This document shows, one piece after another, positions 47,983-59,938 of a stretch of DNA of 64,000 nt. Made by a program: the position numbers and the translations under genes. Numbering within the stretch: the first letter of the stretch is position 1; each line of letters opens with the position of its first letter. Source of the stretch: Diospyros lotus (lineage: Eukaryota; Streptophyta; Magnoliopsida; Ericales; Ebenaceae); assembly GCF_014633365.1 (NCBI RefSeq), contig NC_068351.1, positions 21,894,866-21,958,865 on the forward strand, in the 5' to 3' direction. The notes under the pieces were generated by a model. That model saw only the letters and a program-made list of their open reading frames with translations, made no database searches and was not told where the DNA came from.

Positions 47983-48544
47983 ATGAGATGGAGGCATCGA
48001 AATTAACTAGAATGGCGACCAAAAGTGTTGATGGTTGCGAATAGTGGCTATGTTGGCGAGAGAGAGAGAGAGGAAGTAGGTAACAAATTGGCGGTATTCA
48101 ATTTGAGGGTAGATATGTAATTGGAATTGAATTGTCACCCAAATTATTCGTGTAGCATTATCCTTACTAAACGCATATCCTACTTCCAGCTCTGATTAAG
48201 CAATCATCTGCAATTAAATTGATCAAATTTTTGACATGCCAGAAATCTCTTGTGTTTCAAATATATAACCGTTGGATCAAACATAATTGTTGAATTGAAA
48301 CCCACAAAATGGCTCTACCTCCAGAAGACAACAACACATCAAGTCTTACTCCCACTAAAGAAAAACCTTTAATATGCCAAAACCATAAATCAAATGGCAA
48401 ACCATTCACCAATAAATCAATGAAAATCTAAATTTATTTAAATGTCTTCAATAAGCTAGAAAGGTGATTTTACATGGAAATTTGTTTATTCTTGAAGAGT
48501 CTTAAATCCCATATGCGTACCATTAATCTAACTCAATGACGACT
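46129..48544. other. Intergenic with homopolymer and GA-rich repeats
   Basis: Holds a short (aggact/agaact) repeat near 46175-46200, a G run of about 24 at 47176-47199, and GA-rich degenerate repeats at 47680-48080 (for example gacaactagaatggaggagg-like units). No gene recognised. Confidence 0.55.
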
Positions 48545-48733
48545 TCAAAAATTGATCTCCACGAAGCTCTTAACTTTGGGCACATAAAGGGAGTAGAGGA
48601 TGGCCGGTTGTTGATGCTTTGTGTAGGCCTTGATATTGTAATTCACGAATCCATAGGTCGTTTGGAGGAAGCTGTAGAAGAGTGATATAGCTTTCGGCTC
48701 CGCTCGACCAAATGGTGGCAACCCGGATGCCAT
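48545..48733 (-). CDS. Small hypothetical protein, 62 residues
   Basis: The minus-strand ATG at 48733 gives MASGLPPFGRAEPKAISLFY and continues to TGA at 48545. Codon use is ordinary and the start lies just downstream of a CT and TA run like many plant 5'UTRs. There is no signal peptide, membrane span or domain I recognise. It could be a real small gene, the first exon of a larger one, or a pseudogene. Confidence 0.4.
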   Translation of the reverse strand: MASGLPPFGRAEPKAISLFYSFLQTTYGFVNYNIKAYTKHQQPAILYSLYVPKVKSFVEINF

Positions 48734-49133
48734 TTGTGTATATATATATATATATTGAGAGAGAGAGAGAGAGATGAACACTTAGCAGAGTCTAATCATC
48801 CATTTTTAGAATGAATAAATTTAAGATTTGAAATTCATTTGCAAATGACTTTTTATGTATGGAATTTGATCGGGGTTAAATGACCGACCCTTCTAACCAA
48901 TCTGAGGTGCCACATGGCCCAAATGAGTGAGACAGGTGGACCACCAGATATAAGACATGTGGCGTGAGTTTGAGAAAAAAAAAAAAAAAAACTCAATCAC
49001 CACTTGGAATGCCTCTGTCTTGCCACATGTCAAACACAAAGCCTTTTGCAAGTAATGGGCATGGTTCAATAGGTATGGCCCAAGTCCTTGAACCCATGTT
49101 CTGGCCATCCTTGACCATATCCTAAATAGGGCA

Positions 49134-49899
49134 TGTAATATCTTAGATTTTTAAAAGAATTTAAGAGTAATTTTAATGTGAGTCATAGATAAAATTATCA
49201 AAAGATTTGAAATTTAAGTATAATTTTTTACAATTATTAGTACCAAATCAACTGCAGGGAATACCTCAAAACGTAGATGTCTAAGGAAATTGAAATGGTG
49301 ATGTCGAGCGTTCTAAGATAGACTTTATGGTATCGAAAGAAATTAGATCATAAACGATTTTTGGTACAACTAAAATACAGCTGTGATTTAAGTTAAAAAA
49401 TTGAATTGTCATAGGGGATTTTTGGGAAGTTAATGGAACCTGAGGGGCTCCGCTTTTGTGCGAGGAATAACCCTGAGTTGGTTTCGGGATGAAACTATAA
49501 TCCGGTGAGGACACTGGGGTGAAATAATCCTTATCAAGTAAGTTTTGAGTTACTAATTTTGTATTTTCAGTATCGTAATGTAAATTAATTGGACGTTAGA
49601 GGGTGTAATTGTAATTTAAGAAATTTTCAAGGGTAATAAAGATGTAAAATGGGGATTAAATGTGTGAAATATATAATATATATATGCATGCGCATTAGAC
49701 AAGGGGGCAAATTGGCATCATTACAAATTTGCACCATTTAAGGGTATTGGGATGAGAGATTGCAGAGGTAAAGGTGATATATATAGATAGGTGTGCCCAC
49801 GTCTTCTTCAGAGCGTTGTCTCTGAAATTAAATCAAAGAATGAGAGTAGAAAAGAAAGACAGGGAACTCGTGAGAGCCATGGCCGCAAGCAAATGGATG

Positions 49900-49935
<36 letters not shown>

Positions 49936-51599
49936 GGGCTTGGGAGAGAGCAAAGAGAGATTGAGAGAAGGAGATGCTGGCCGAAATAAGCGAAAGTGTG
50001 CAGCGGCCATGGCTGCGAGCAGTAAGCTAGACCGGCCATCACAACGGCTTGAAGCGACCGCGATGGAGACAGAAGGCAAGTAGCGAGCCAGGCGGAGCTG
50101 GAGCAGATGCAAGGGAGGCGGACGACGGAGTAGCAGTGCGCGATGGTTGTGGTTGTTGCAGCGGAGGTAGGGGTTGTCCATGGCAGGCAGCTGTGCGCAG
50201 GTGGCTAGCGGGGAAGACAGTGGCAAGGACGACAGGTTGTGGTGGCCACAAGGCTGTTATGCGTGCGCAGGGGCAACGCGGTGAAGAGGAAGATGAAGGT
50301 GGAGAAGAAAAGAAGAAAAGGAAAAAAAAGAAAAAAAAAAGAAAAGAAAAAGGAAAAGAAAATAGAAGAACAATTATGGAAAAAATAGATAAAATTGTAG
50401 AAAAATCCTAAAAAGATCTGAGAATTTATTTGGGGCTAGAGGAGCGTGCTCGGAGTCAGAAAAATTGACTGGGCACGCATTTCGAGGTTATAGCACTCAT
50501 ACTAAGGAAGCTTGAGAAGCTAAGTCAATGTGAGTAAAATTTCCTAGAAAATTTTAAAAATTCAAGAATTTTATTTTATGAATTGTTATAGTGAAATATT
50601 TGAAAAAATATTTGAGAAATATTTAGTTTAGATTTATTGAGAAAAAAAGGAAGAAATAGAGAGAAAAATAAAGAAAATGCAAGAAATTATGAAAAAATAG
50701 GTTTTAATATTTATTTAAATAAATATGATGATTAGTGTGCTTTGAGGCTTAAGTTGAAGGGACTTGTGTTTATTTTGAGGTTGGCACGCAAATCGAGACG
50801 ATGTGCGTATTTCGAGGAAATGCACGAATATCAACGTAGCCCGATAAGCTTGAGAAGGTAAGTGGTTCAACCCAAAAACCCAATTTCATGTAAGTGTTTT
50901 GTTATCATGTTGTCAGGTCTTGGTATGTTATGCATCACGTAGAGTGCATTTACATTTTTTGATGATGAAATATGCATATGAGCACGATGAGATTCATAGT
51001 CATACGTTGCATGGGTTTGGGATTAGGGATTGGCGCCGTTGCTTTGACAAAGGTGCACCCATACACCTCAGTTTGGCAGAGAGACTGTAAAAATGGTGGG
51101 TAACAGTTGGGTGTGGTCGATCCAAACATAAGAGTAATGATGATATGTTCATTGCATTTATACACGTGCATTAAATAATATACCCTTACTTAGATGATTC
51201 ATCATCTAACTTGGGCTTTACCCCTGTTATATTCAAACGTTCTAGATAGAGATTGTAGCAGAAACGAGGATGAATGTGGCATGAAATGGCACTTAGCAAA
51301 GTGTATGATGAATTAAATGTATGTTATGTAGCCTATGTATTTAAGTTTTGCTACTTTGAATTCTGAACATTTTGAGGAATGATGATATAAGAATTGATTT
51401 ATGATTAATGTTAAGATGTTAGGTTCGATTCTAGCTTCCGCATTTGATGTTTTATGATTATCTTTCGAGATAAATGTATAGAAATTTTGGGATGGATATG
51501 AGGAATGATATGGTTTAGTCGTGGCTTTTTGAATAGAAAAAAAATTATTATCCTAGAATTGTCCTAAGATATAATACGCCTGAAAAATGGGGTGTTACA
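49134..51599 (+). repeat. Element D: long gypsy-type LTR (5' LTR)
   Basis: A 2466-bp LTR bounded by TGTAA...TTACA, followed after one base by an initiator-Met primer site. This architecture is typical of gypsy chromoviruses with long LTRs, such as Tekay/Del. It contains a TATA-like region near 49774-49790 and a GA run at about 49907-49931. The minus-strand Ser/Leu-rich ORF at 49828-50226 is compositional. No partner LTR is in the window. Confidence 0.75.
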
Positions 51600-51600
51600 A

Positions 51601-51613
51601 TTGGTATCAGAGC
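51601..51613 (+). other. Element D primer binding site
   Basis: ttggtatcagagc, complementary to the 3' end of plant initiator tRNA-Met. Confidence 0.85.
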
Positions 51614-53283
51614 GAAATTTTATTTGGCGGCTTAGGGATTGTTGATGGTTTAGAGATTGTCGATTTATAACAAATCTCGAGGAAGGAAATGATAAAAATT
51701 TGAGGATTCATCTATCGATTTGAGGTTATTAATTGAAATCATTATGATGAATGATAGGGTAACTGATAGTTATTAAGAATGGTCGAATCATGAATGGCTT
51801 GTAGAATGAAGTCCCTACTTAGAGGCTCGGGGATTGTCAATTGAAGTCTTAGAGGCTATTGATATGAGGATATTGACCTTGTTAAGCGATAGAATAGCTG
51901 GTCGGATAGACTTGACTATTAAAGTTAGGATCTGATTATACGATTTGGGTGTAAGGTTGACTCGGTAGCCATGATTATGGATTTGACAGATTAAGAGACT
52001 GTTGATTTGAGACTAATCGATTTGAAGTTGCTAGTCAACATCTTTACGTTAAATGATGGGGTAATTGGTAGTTATAGAGATTGATCAAGTCATGGATGGT
52101 GAGTTTGCTGTGACATAACCTAACTGTCAAGTTAGCTTTGCGAATAAATGGTATGAATTACCAAGGTTCGAGAGTAAGAATGATTTGGTATAGATTGAGG
52201 ATCTTAGGGATTTGGTCGAAATAAGAAACCTAGGATGGTTCGATAAGTGTTTATGAAAATAGATTTTAACGATAGGATATTTAAATAGGAATCTCGAAAT
52301 TTGGTAAGGTTACCTCAAGGAAACAACTCATGGGAACGAGTCATGTATGTTTGGACTAGAGGATAAAATGGCCAAGGTGTAGTCTTGAGCCTCGAAAGGT
52401 TTCAAGTTGGAAATTTTAGTTGTTCTCGATTTGGGACGTGATTTAACGGTTCGATATGAGTAGAGTCACTATGAATTTGGAGAATAAGGGTATGGATTTT
52501 GTAGATGAAGGTATATATGTGCTGTGACGACATGTGATGATCAAGAGTCTGAGTATGATCTTGAGTCAAGACATGTAGTTGAGGACCCTAGGGTTTGGGT
52601 TAAGGCAAAAAGATATGATGGAATACTTAGATATTTCTATTCTAAGAATAAGAAAATAGCATTGACTAAGATGATGGGTCCAAGTCCCAATAAATTGAGG
52701 TGCAAGGTGTGCCACTAGCTGGTAGTATAGCTATGGATTACTGTCCCGATAGTTGTGAAGAATTTTTAGGCTTGTTTGAGAGAGGCAAGTGATGGCAGAT
52801 GTGCCAGGATGTATTCTCGGAAGATGTATAGGGATTAATTCTTGATAAATAAGTCTGAATTTGCTATTGATAGCTTGAGGTTATTGGATGTTTAGCTATG
52901 TGTAGCTTGACTGAGGATGTAGATTTTCAGGCTTTGAATGAGATGATATCTTTCACCTCGATTTGATGAATTATTCAACAGCTGCAAGAGACTGAGATAT
53001 TTTCTAAGATGGATGTGTGATCGAAGGTAGGATAAGGGAATGAAGCATAAAAAAAAAAAAAAAAAGACAATTAAGTCATGTTTGATATTGCCTTATGATT
53101 CGATCAATGTAATAGTAGTATTAAAGTTGCGTTAGTAATTGTAGTTATTGATGATATACTAATGTACTCTTTGGATAGGAAGACGCATGAGAAATATCGA
53201 GGATAATGTTGGAAACTCTTAGGGAGCATCACGATGGGTGTTATATGAAGGATATAGATCATAAACATTAAAGTACCGAAAGC
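51614..53283. other. Decayed internal region of element D
   Basis: No gag or pol domain could be read. The 64-codon frame at 52524-52718 has no recognised domain. The stretch ends at the insertion of element C. Confidence 0.45.
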
Positions 53284-53288
53284 ATAAC

Positions 53289-53510
53289 TAGACCTTTCGG
53301 GCCCAATCTTGGCCCTCTCCTTAGGCCTAATCTTAGCCCAGCGCCAGCCTGCCACGGCATCATTGCATCTCTATTGGATTTTAGCGTGGCCGTCTCAAAT
53401 CACATCCTTATTAATGGCAGATCCCATCCACATTAATGAGGATCCTATTGCCACCATGCTACCACCTAGGAACCTCTATCGGCGCCGGATAGTCAGTCCC
53501 ATCACCTATG
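53289..53510 (+). repeat. Element C 5' LTR, 3' part missing
   Basis: Matches 62641-62860 with moderate divergence and then passes straight into cacccaccgtggggc. About 230 bp present in the right LTR are lost. Confidence 0.8.
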
Positions 53511-53527
53511 CACCCACCGTGGGGCTC
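53509..53527 (+). other. Element C primer binding site
   Basis: tgcacccaccgtggggctc, the same type as the element B site; its first bases are altered by the adjoining deletion. Confidence 0.7.
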
Positions 53528-53679
53528 AGTAAAACTCACCTACCCCATAAGCTCACTAAAAGCCTTTCAAACCAACCCTCCTGTTACCACGCCATGGCAC
53601 GAACTGGAAACGCCTATACCCAAGGGTTAAGTGATGACCATCACCGCCTAACTGCTCGCACCCTTTCCCACATTGACCC

Positions 53680-54310
53680 ACCCCCAATCAGTCGGAAAAC
53701 TGGGGTTGTCGACACCATTGCTAGAGGTTTTACCAACGGAGTACCAAGCTCGGCACAAGGTCAATACCCTCATGCGGTCATGACAATAGATGATATTAAG
53801 AAGAAACCAAGAAAAATGACCCAATGACCCCATAGTAATTTCAGTTGTCGTCACGAATTTTTTGATAAAGAAGGTTTTGGTAGACCAGGGCAGCTTAGCC
53901 GACCTGTTGTACCTATCTACCTTGAGAAGAATGGGCATCTCCGAATGAAAGTTCAGACCCCTTAATGAAAACTTGACCAGCTTCTCAGGAGAGTAGGTAG
54001 GTGTCAAGGGTTACATCGATCTGCCAACCTCATTCGAGACGGCTCCGCTGGTCAAGGCCATCACGATCCGGTACCTAGTGGTAGTGGTGGATTTTTGGGT
54101 GCTGTACAATGCACTCCTAGGTCGACTATCTCTCAACACTTTGGGCACAGTAGTATCCACCTCCCATCTAGCCATGAAGTTCCTGGTATCTAACACCGAG
54201 GTTGGGGTCCCGAGCCTAGCAAGGATGGGAAGAAAGATGACGCCTCCGGTAGCAATCGAGCAGCAGGCGTTGGTAGCCAGGACTCGTAGCACCATGTGCA
54301 TATGGTCGAG
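53680..54310 (+). pseudogene. Element C end of gag and protease
   Basis: VDTIARGFTNG and VMTIDDIKKKPRKM mark the gag/protease border. VLVDQGSLADLLYLSTLRRM follows in another frame, with the protease Asp. TGA, TAG and several frameshifts are present. The N-terminal gag is absent. Confidence 0.75.
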
Positions 54311-54339
54311 CTAGACCCACAAAGCGAGCTTTCGGACAG

Positions 54340-55620
54340 ACGACCCCAACCTATAGAGGAGCTCCATCCTGTGAGCCTGGGTCCTCGCCTGAAACAAATC
54401 ATTTGTATAGGCTCCACGTTATCAAGTGAGCTAAAGGAGAGGCTCATCAGCCTACTCCGACAGAACGCTGATCTATTCGCTTGGACCCTGCTGACATGCC
54501 CGAGATAGATCCACTTGTCATCTTCCACAAGCTGGCACTAGATCAAGAGGCCAGACCGGTGGCCCAGAGGAAAAGAAAACTGGGAGAAGAAAGACGGTGT
54601 GCAGCTGTCGAGGAAACAACCAAACTCCTAAAGGCCGGATTCATTAGAAAGGTTCCATACACGACATGGCTCGCAATGTGGTCATGGTGAAAAAATCCTC
54701 AGGAAAGTGGAGAATGTGTGTCGACTTCACCAACCTAAATAAAGGGTGCCCAAAGGATTCATACCCGCTACCCAACATCGACCGCCTTGTGGATGCGGCC
54801 TCCGGGTACAGGTACTTAAGTTTCATGGACTCATATTTTGGTTACAATCAGATCCGGATGCACCCCGAAAATGAAGAAAAAATAACATTTATCACCGAGA
54901 ATGGCAACTTCTATTATCAAGTCATGCCATTTGGGTTAAAAAATGCTGGCGTAACCTATCAGTGACTGATGAATAAAGTATTTGCCAAGCAGATCGACCA
55001 GAACATCGAAGTCTATGTAGATGACATGGTGGCCAAGACTTCAGAAAAATAGGACCACTGCTCGGACCTAACCAAAATCTTTGCGCAACTCCGATAGCAC
55101 AACATGAGGCTTAACCCTGACAAATGCATCTTCAGGGTGCAAGCCAGTAAGTTTCTGGGATTCATGCTAACTAGCCGAGGAATTGAAGACAACCCAAACA
55201 AATGCGAAGTCATCATCGCAATGCGTAGTCTTGCCAGCCTGAAGGAGATCCAGCAGATAACAGGTCCAATAACAGCTTTGTCCTGCTTCCTCTCGAAGTC
55301 GGTCGACCGAGAGAAGTCCTTCTTCCAATGCCTAAAACAATTAGCCGAGTTTCAGTAGACAGAAGAATGCTCAACCGCCTTTCAAGAACTAAAAGCCTTT
55401 CTAGCAGCCCCCACATCCTTTTGAGACCAGAGCCTGGAGAGGAACTTTCACTCTACCTCTCCGTCACTACTAACGCCATCAGTATAGTACTAGTCAGGGA
55501 GGAAGGCAAAACACAGCGGCCGGTATACTTCATTAGCAGAACTTTTCAAGGAGCTGAACTACGATACCAAAAGATCGAAAAGCTAGCGCTAGCACTGGTG
55601 ACAACGGCTTGAAAGCTTAG
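54340..55620 (+). pseudogene. Element C reverse transcriptase and RNase H
   Basis: RT motifs: VKKSSGKWRMCVDFTNLNKG, CPKDSYPLPNIDRLVDAASG, FMDSYFGYNQI, MPFGLKNAGVTYQ, then a stop, and an intact catalytic EVYVDDMVAKT. The next frames give FLGFMLTSRGIE and RNase H sequence (around 55440-55620). Stops lie at 54962-54964 (TGA), 55051 (TAG) and others, with several changes of frame. Confidence 0.88.
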
Positions 55621-55779
55621 GCCATATTTCTAAAGCCATCAAATCACGGTCAAGACTAATCAACTGATCCGACAAATTCTCCAGAAGCCGGAGCTTTTGG
55701 GAAGAATGATCGCATGGTCAGTCGAGCTTTCCAAATTTGGCATACAATAACATCCACGAAAGCACATCAAATCCCAGGT

Positions 55780-56430
55780 ACTCTCGAATTTTTGTGCCGA
55801 ACTCTCCCCCCTGGGCACAACTCGAAACCCAACCCTTGGGTACTATTTATTGATAGAGCCTCTAATATAAAAGGAAGCAGGGCTGGGGTTATCCTAGAAA
55901 GACCCAGCGGTCTGATTCTTGAAAAATCACTCTGCTTCAACTTCAACCAAGCAGAATATGAGGCCCTCATAGCCGGTTTAAGCCTAGCAAAGGAAATTGG
56001 AGCATCCCGGTTAATCGCTAAGAGTGACACCTAACGAGTAACCAACCAAGTCAATGGTGAATTCCAGACAAAAGAACCACAGCTTGGCCGATACCTCCAC
56101 AAGGTTAGAACCCTGACTGAATCTTTCGACTATTTCCAAATTGAATATATCCCCAGGGAACAAAACACGCTAGCAGATCTACTCTAAAAGCTTGCCAGCA
56201 CCAAGAAACCTAGAAACAACCAGTCGGTTATACAGGAGGCCTTGGATTTTCCCACCGTCGATCTTCCAGACATACAAACAGTAGAAGTAGCACCCGAATT
56301 TTGGGGAACTCCTGTCATCCGATTCCTGCGAAACGGGACGCTCACCGTGAACATTGAAGAAGCCAAGAGACTCAGGAAAACAGCTCGCTACTTTACCCTA
56401 CTTGAGAACCAGTTGTACTAAAGAGGTTAC
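55780..56430 (+). pseudogene. Element C additional archaeal-type RNase H
   Basis: LFIDRASNIKGSRAGVILER, NQAEYEALIAGLSLAKEIGA and LIAKSDT are the signature of the second RNase H found in Tat-lineage elements. In the family the first motif reads D-G-A; here Gly is Arg. A stop at 56032-56034 and others follow. Confidence 0.82.
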
Positions 56431-56539
56431 TCTGTGTCAGTTCTCAAATGTGTCAACCTTGACTAGTTTGTTTGCATCATGGTCGAGATACATGAAGAGT
56501 ATGTGGAGGCCACCTTAGCAGGCGATCCTTGGCAGCGAA

Positions 56540-57018
56540 AATATTGAGAGCCGGATACTATTAGCTAACAATGCTGAACGACTGTCTATCCTATGTGAAA
56601 CATTACGACAAGTGCCAAATGTTCACAAACACGCATCATTCCTCGTCGGAAGAGCTCCACAACCTTGGTAGCCCTTGGCCATTTTACAAATGGGGGATAG
56701 ACATCCTCGGACCCTTTCCAACCGCAGCAAGACAACTTCAATTTATGGTAGTGGCAATTGACTACTTATCAAAATGGATCGAGGCCGAGCCCCTGGCAAC
56801 AATCACTGATGAAAGAATCCAAAAATTCATCTGGAAGAATATGGTCTGTCGATATGGTCTCCCTAGGGTCCTAAGCTTGGACAACGGCACTTAATTCACC
56901 AACGACAGACTTCAAGACTTCTGCCAAGAACTCGGCATTTTCCAGGTCTTTATCTTGGTTGAGCACCCCCAGACCAATGCCCAAGCTAAGGCCGCCAACA
57001 AGGTCATACTGGAAGGAC
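56540..57018 (+). pseudogene. Element C integrase, first part
   Basis: HYDKCQMF belongs to the zinc finger. The core has GIDILGPFPTA (first Asp) and LSLDNGT (second Asp). HPQTNAQAKAAN stands where the family has NGQAE, so the catalytic Glu is replaced by Lys. The reading is cut by the solo LTR at 57024. Confidence 0.82.
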
Positions 57019-58516
57019 TAAAGTGTTGGAAATGTATGCCCTAAAGACACGTTTTGTTTAATTTATGGTAATGATGTTTCTTTTATTCAGTTTATGGCAC
57101 ATATATTATTTGCATTTAATTGTTGGAAAGGTGTCCATGCTATTAAGTAAGTGATTCATGTGATGGGTCGTTCTTCACAGATAGGCATGAATCATGGGTA
57201 CTTAATAAGCAAGAAAATATAACTCTTGATCTTTTGATAGAACTGGGCATTCTATCATGATAAGATCATTGTGCAATAGATCCTAATGGAGGATGGCTTG
57301 CCTTAGCCAGTAAACAGTCCGTTTACTCTAATTGTACAAGCGCATTTGGAATGCGTAGAGTGGACCTGTGATAGAAGCTAATGACAAAGTACTAATTATC
57401 ATGGAGCTAGTCTATCACTGCTACTACGTGGACGAGTACTCTAATACTTGAGTATTAGTTGGTGGTCTAGTGAACCTAGAGCTATATTCTTAGATTCATT
57501 GCAGGTGAGGTCTATCAAAGATCAATATCCTTTTGAGTTGGGAGTATGGTTTCTAATTAGCTAAGACAGACTAATACAAGATAGTTTCTGTGATTCACCC
57601 CCTTGTGATTGTCCAAGAATAATCGAATAATCCAGGGCCCTGGGAACGTGACTTATGAGTGTGTGCTTCTGGGTAGCTCCCAATGATAAGCAAGTACATT
57701 CGAGTAGTCACGGATTATTGGACTAGTGATCTAAGGATGGTAGAAGTCATTTAGAAAGGTGTTAGTACATTATTCCTTTCTAAATGATGGGTGTTACGCA
57801 GAGGGGTATTTTCGTCATTACACTAGTAGGTCAAAGACATGGCATATGCAAAATTATTCGTGGGGTCAGTGTTACCATATGGTGATAGTTGGAACACTTA
57901 GAATGACAAAAAATATAGCTACTAGGTAGCAGGGATATTTTGGTCATTTTAGCAGCCGTGAATAATTTGTCTTTTGGTCCCCGGGGTAGCTCGATGTAAC
58001 TCATGTATTTTTTAATACATTTGGCTTGTTGGATGAATTACATTAAGAGAGAATTATTTTATTTAGAATGGTCCATTGGGCTAAAATAAAATAATGGTTA
58101 ATTAGGGTCTTAATTAATTAATTGGGCTAACCCAATTAGGAAATTAATTAAAAGATTTGGCCCATTAGGGTTTGGCCCACTAGGGTTTTAACCCTAGGGT
58201 TCTCCCTATATATATCTCTCTTTAGTTGTTTTTTAATCCAAGTCGTTTTTCATTCTTCTTCACCGAAGAGAGGCCACGAGTTCGAGTCATACTCCGGAAG
58301 ATCGAAAGGGGGGCGTTTGAGTTCTGATGCGACGGAGCCGAAGGCTAGCAGGACAGCCGTCGTCTCCTCCACGCGAAGAAGCTCCCATCGCTCCATTCCG
58401 TCCGGTAATCCGCCGTAAAAGTAAGTCTCCTAGACTCTAACCAATACGAGGATCGGTTTTATTTTAAAACGCTTCCGTTGCATGCTTTTGATCCTCGTTC
58501 ATGATCCTACATAAAG
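57019..58516 (+). mobile_element. Solo LTR 1 inserted in element C integrase
   Basis: The LTR is 57024-58511 (1488 bp, TGTTGGAAATG...GATCCTACA), flanked by taaag at 57019-57023 and 58512-58516. Its ends resemble Ty1/copia LTRs. It contains a TATA-like ctatatatatctctc near 58205. No internal domain or second LTR is present, so it arose by LTR-LTR recombination. Removing it with one duplication restores continuity of the host integrase. Confidence 0.88.
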
Positions 58517-58790
58517 AAATGACTCGACGACGCAAAATGAGCCTGGCCAGACGAACTACCCATGGTCTTGTGGTCATACCACACCACCACTCAAACCTTG
58601 ACCAAGGAAACCCCTTTTCGACTCACTTACGGGTCAGAAGCTATGATCCCTATCGGGATTAAGGAACCTAGCCCTAGGCTACAATACTTTCGTGAAGACA
58701 CCAACAACGAAGAACAGCGACCTGACCTCGTCCAGAAAAATACAACCGAGCCAACTCAATATTCTCTCTTAGTTAAATCCTAGCATAACA
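58517..58790 (+). pseudogene. Element C integrase, second part
   Basis: Resumes right after the solo LTR: PMVLWSYHTTTQTLTKETPF then RLTYGSEAMIPI, the usual WAYRTT...TPFxLxYGxEAVIP block. TGA codons at about 58520 and 58541 stand where Arg or Gly codons would be. Confidence 0.82.
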
Positions 58791-59938
58791 AGACCTATGC
58801 ACCTAATGAGACCTTAGCACAACAAGGCCAACCCAGCCTCCATAGAGCCCCAATGGCTTCCCGACACAAACCATCAGAAAATCGACGATAACATCATGGC
58901 TAGGCTTGGAATTGATAAACCGGGGTAGAAATCGGCTAGAGACCCCCTTCGACCGCACCCTGGCTAAACAATACTTCCGCAAGCCACGCCTTAGAGATGC
59001 AGACCCACGCTGGTGAAGGCATGAGTAAGAATTACAGGGAGATCCAAGAAGTGCAACAACACCAACGTGATGATCGCAGGCCCCATAGAACCCAAAATTC
59101 TAGAGAAGGCAAACAAGCCTTTCCCCTCTTCCTCCATCATTCTTCGCTCCAGGAGGCGATCTTTCCCCTCACCGTGGCCAAAGATGAATTCGTAGAGAAC
59201 TTCGACACGATCCGAGCAACCTCCTCAAGTACCCAATCGTACGGACCGGAGGAGTTTGAAACGGAGATAGCCATCCATGAAGTGGACTAACCGGCTAGGC
59301 AGAGCAATCGAACGTCGGACCAAGAATCCCAAGATAGAGGATGGGTTCATGAATGAGAGTAAGGGACGTGTACGCATGGTGAAACGCATACAAATAGGCG
59401 TCACATGAGGCACCGAATAGGCGACCAGCGGCAAACGAAACCCGTCCACGTGTCCCACAATGAGTACTCTTGCGGACCTGCCCCACCTAAGATAGCGAGC
59501 CATCTCGTGCCTTCAGACTGCACCTTACACACTTGGATAGGCACCTCCATTCTCGAAGCCCATGGAGCCCCGCGCAATCAAACGACGCCGCCAAAACCAA
59601 AGCCCAAAGTCCAGATGCCAAACCCCTTGAAGGAACGACAGCCCAACCCCATTCCACGGACCAAAACCACGGTCACGAGAAGTTAGCCAAGACATCAAAG
59701 CCGCAAGGATCTGGCAAGACACACACGAAGAGAAAGACAGGAACAAGTCATCTTGATAGGGAAAGAAACGCGATTTGTTATTAACCAAGAAACACTCAAC
59801 AAAGTTACAAGGCAAGCGCTAAAAATCTACACTACCATACAAAATCATGGCTCAACTCAACTTCCCTTGAGAAGGCCAAAACCTAAAAGATCCAGCTCTG
59901 GGAAAGCAGCTCAGACATCGAATAGGGCTGCTTCATAC
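58791..59938. other. Element C region after pol
   Basis: Several short open frames on both strands, none with a domain I recognise. Position matches the long 3' region of Tat elements. Confidence 0.5.

Noticed and set aside
49828..50251. Ser/Leu/Pro-rich minus-strand ORFs up to 132 codons
   Set aside because: They cover a GA microsatellite and low-complexity part of the element D LTR.
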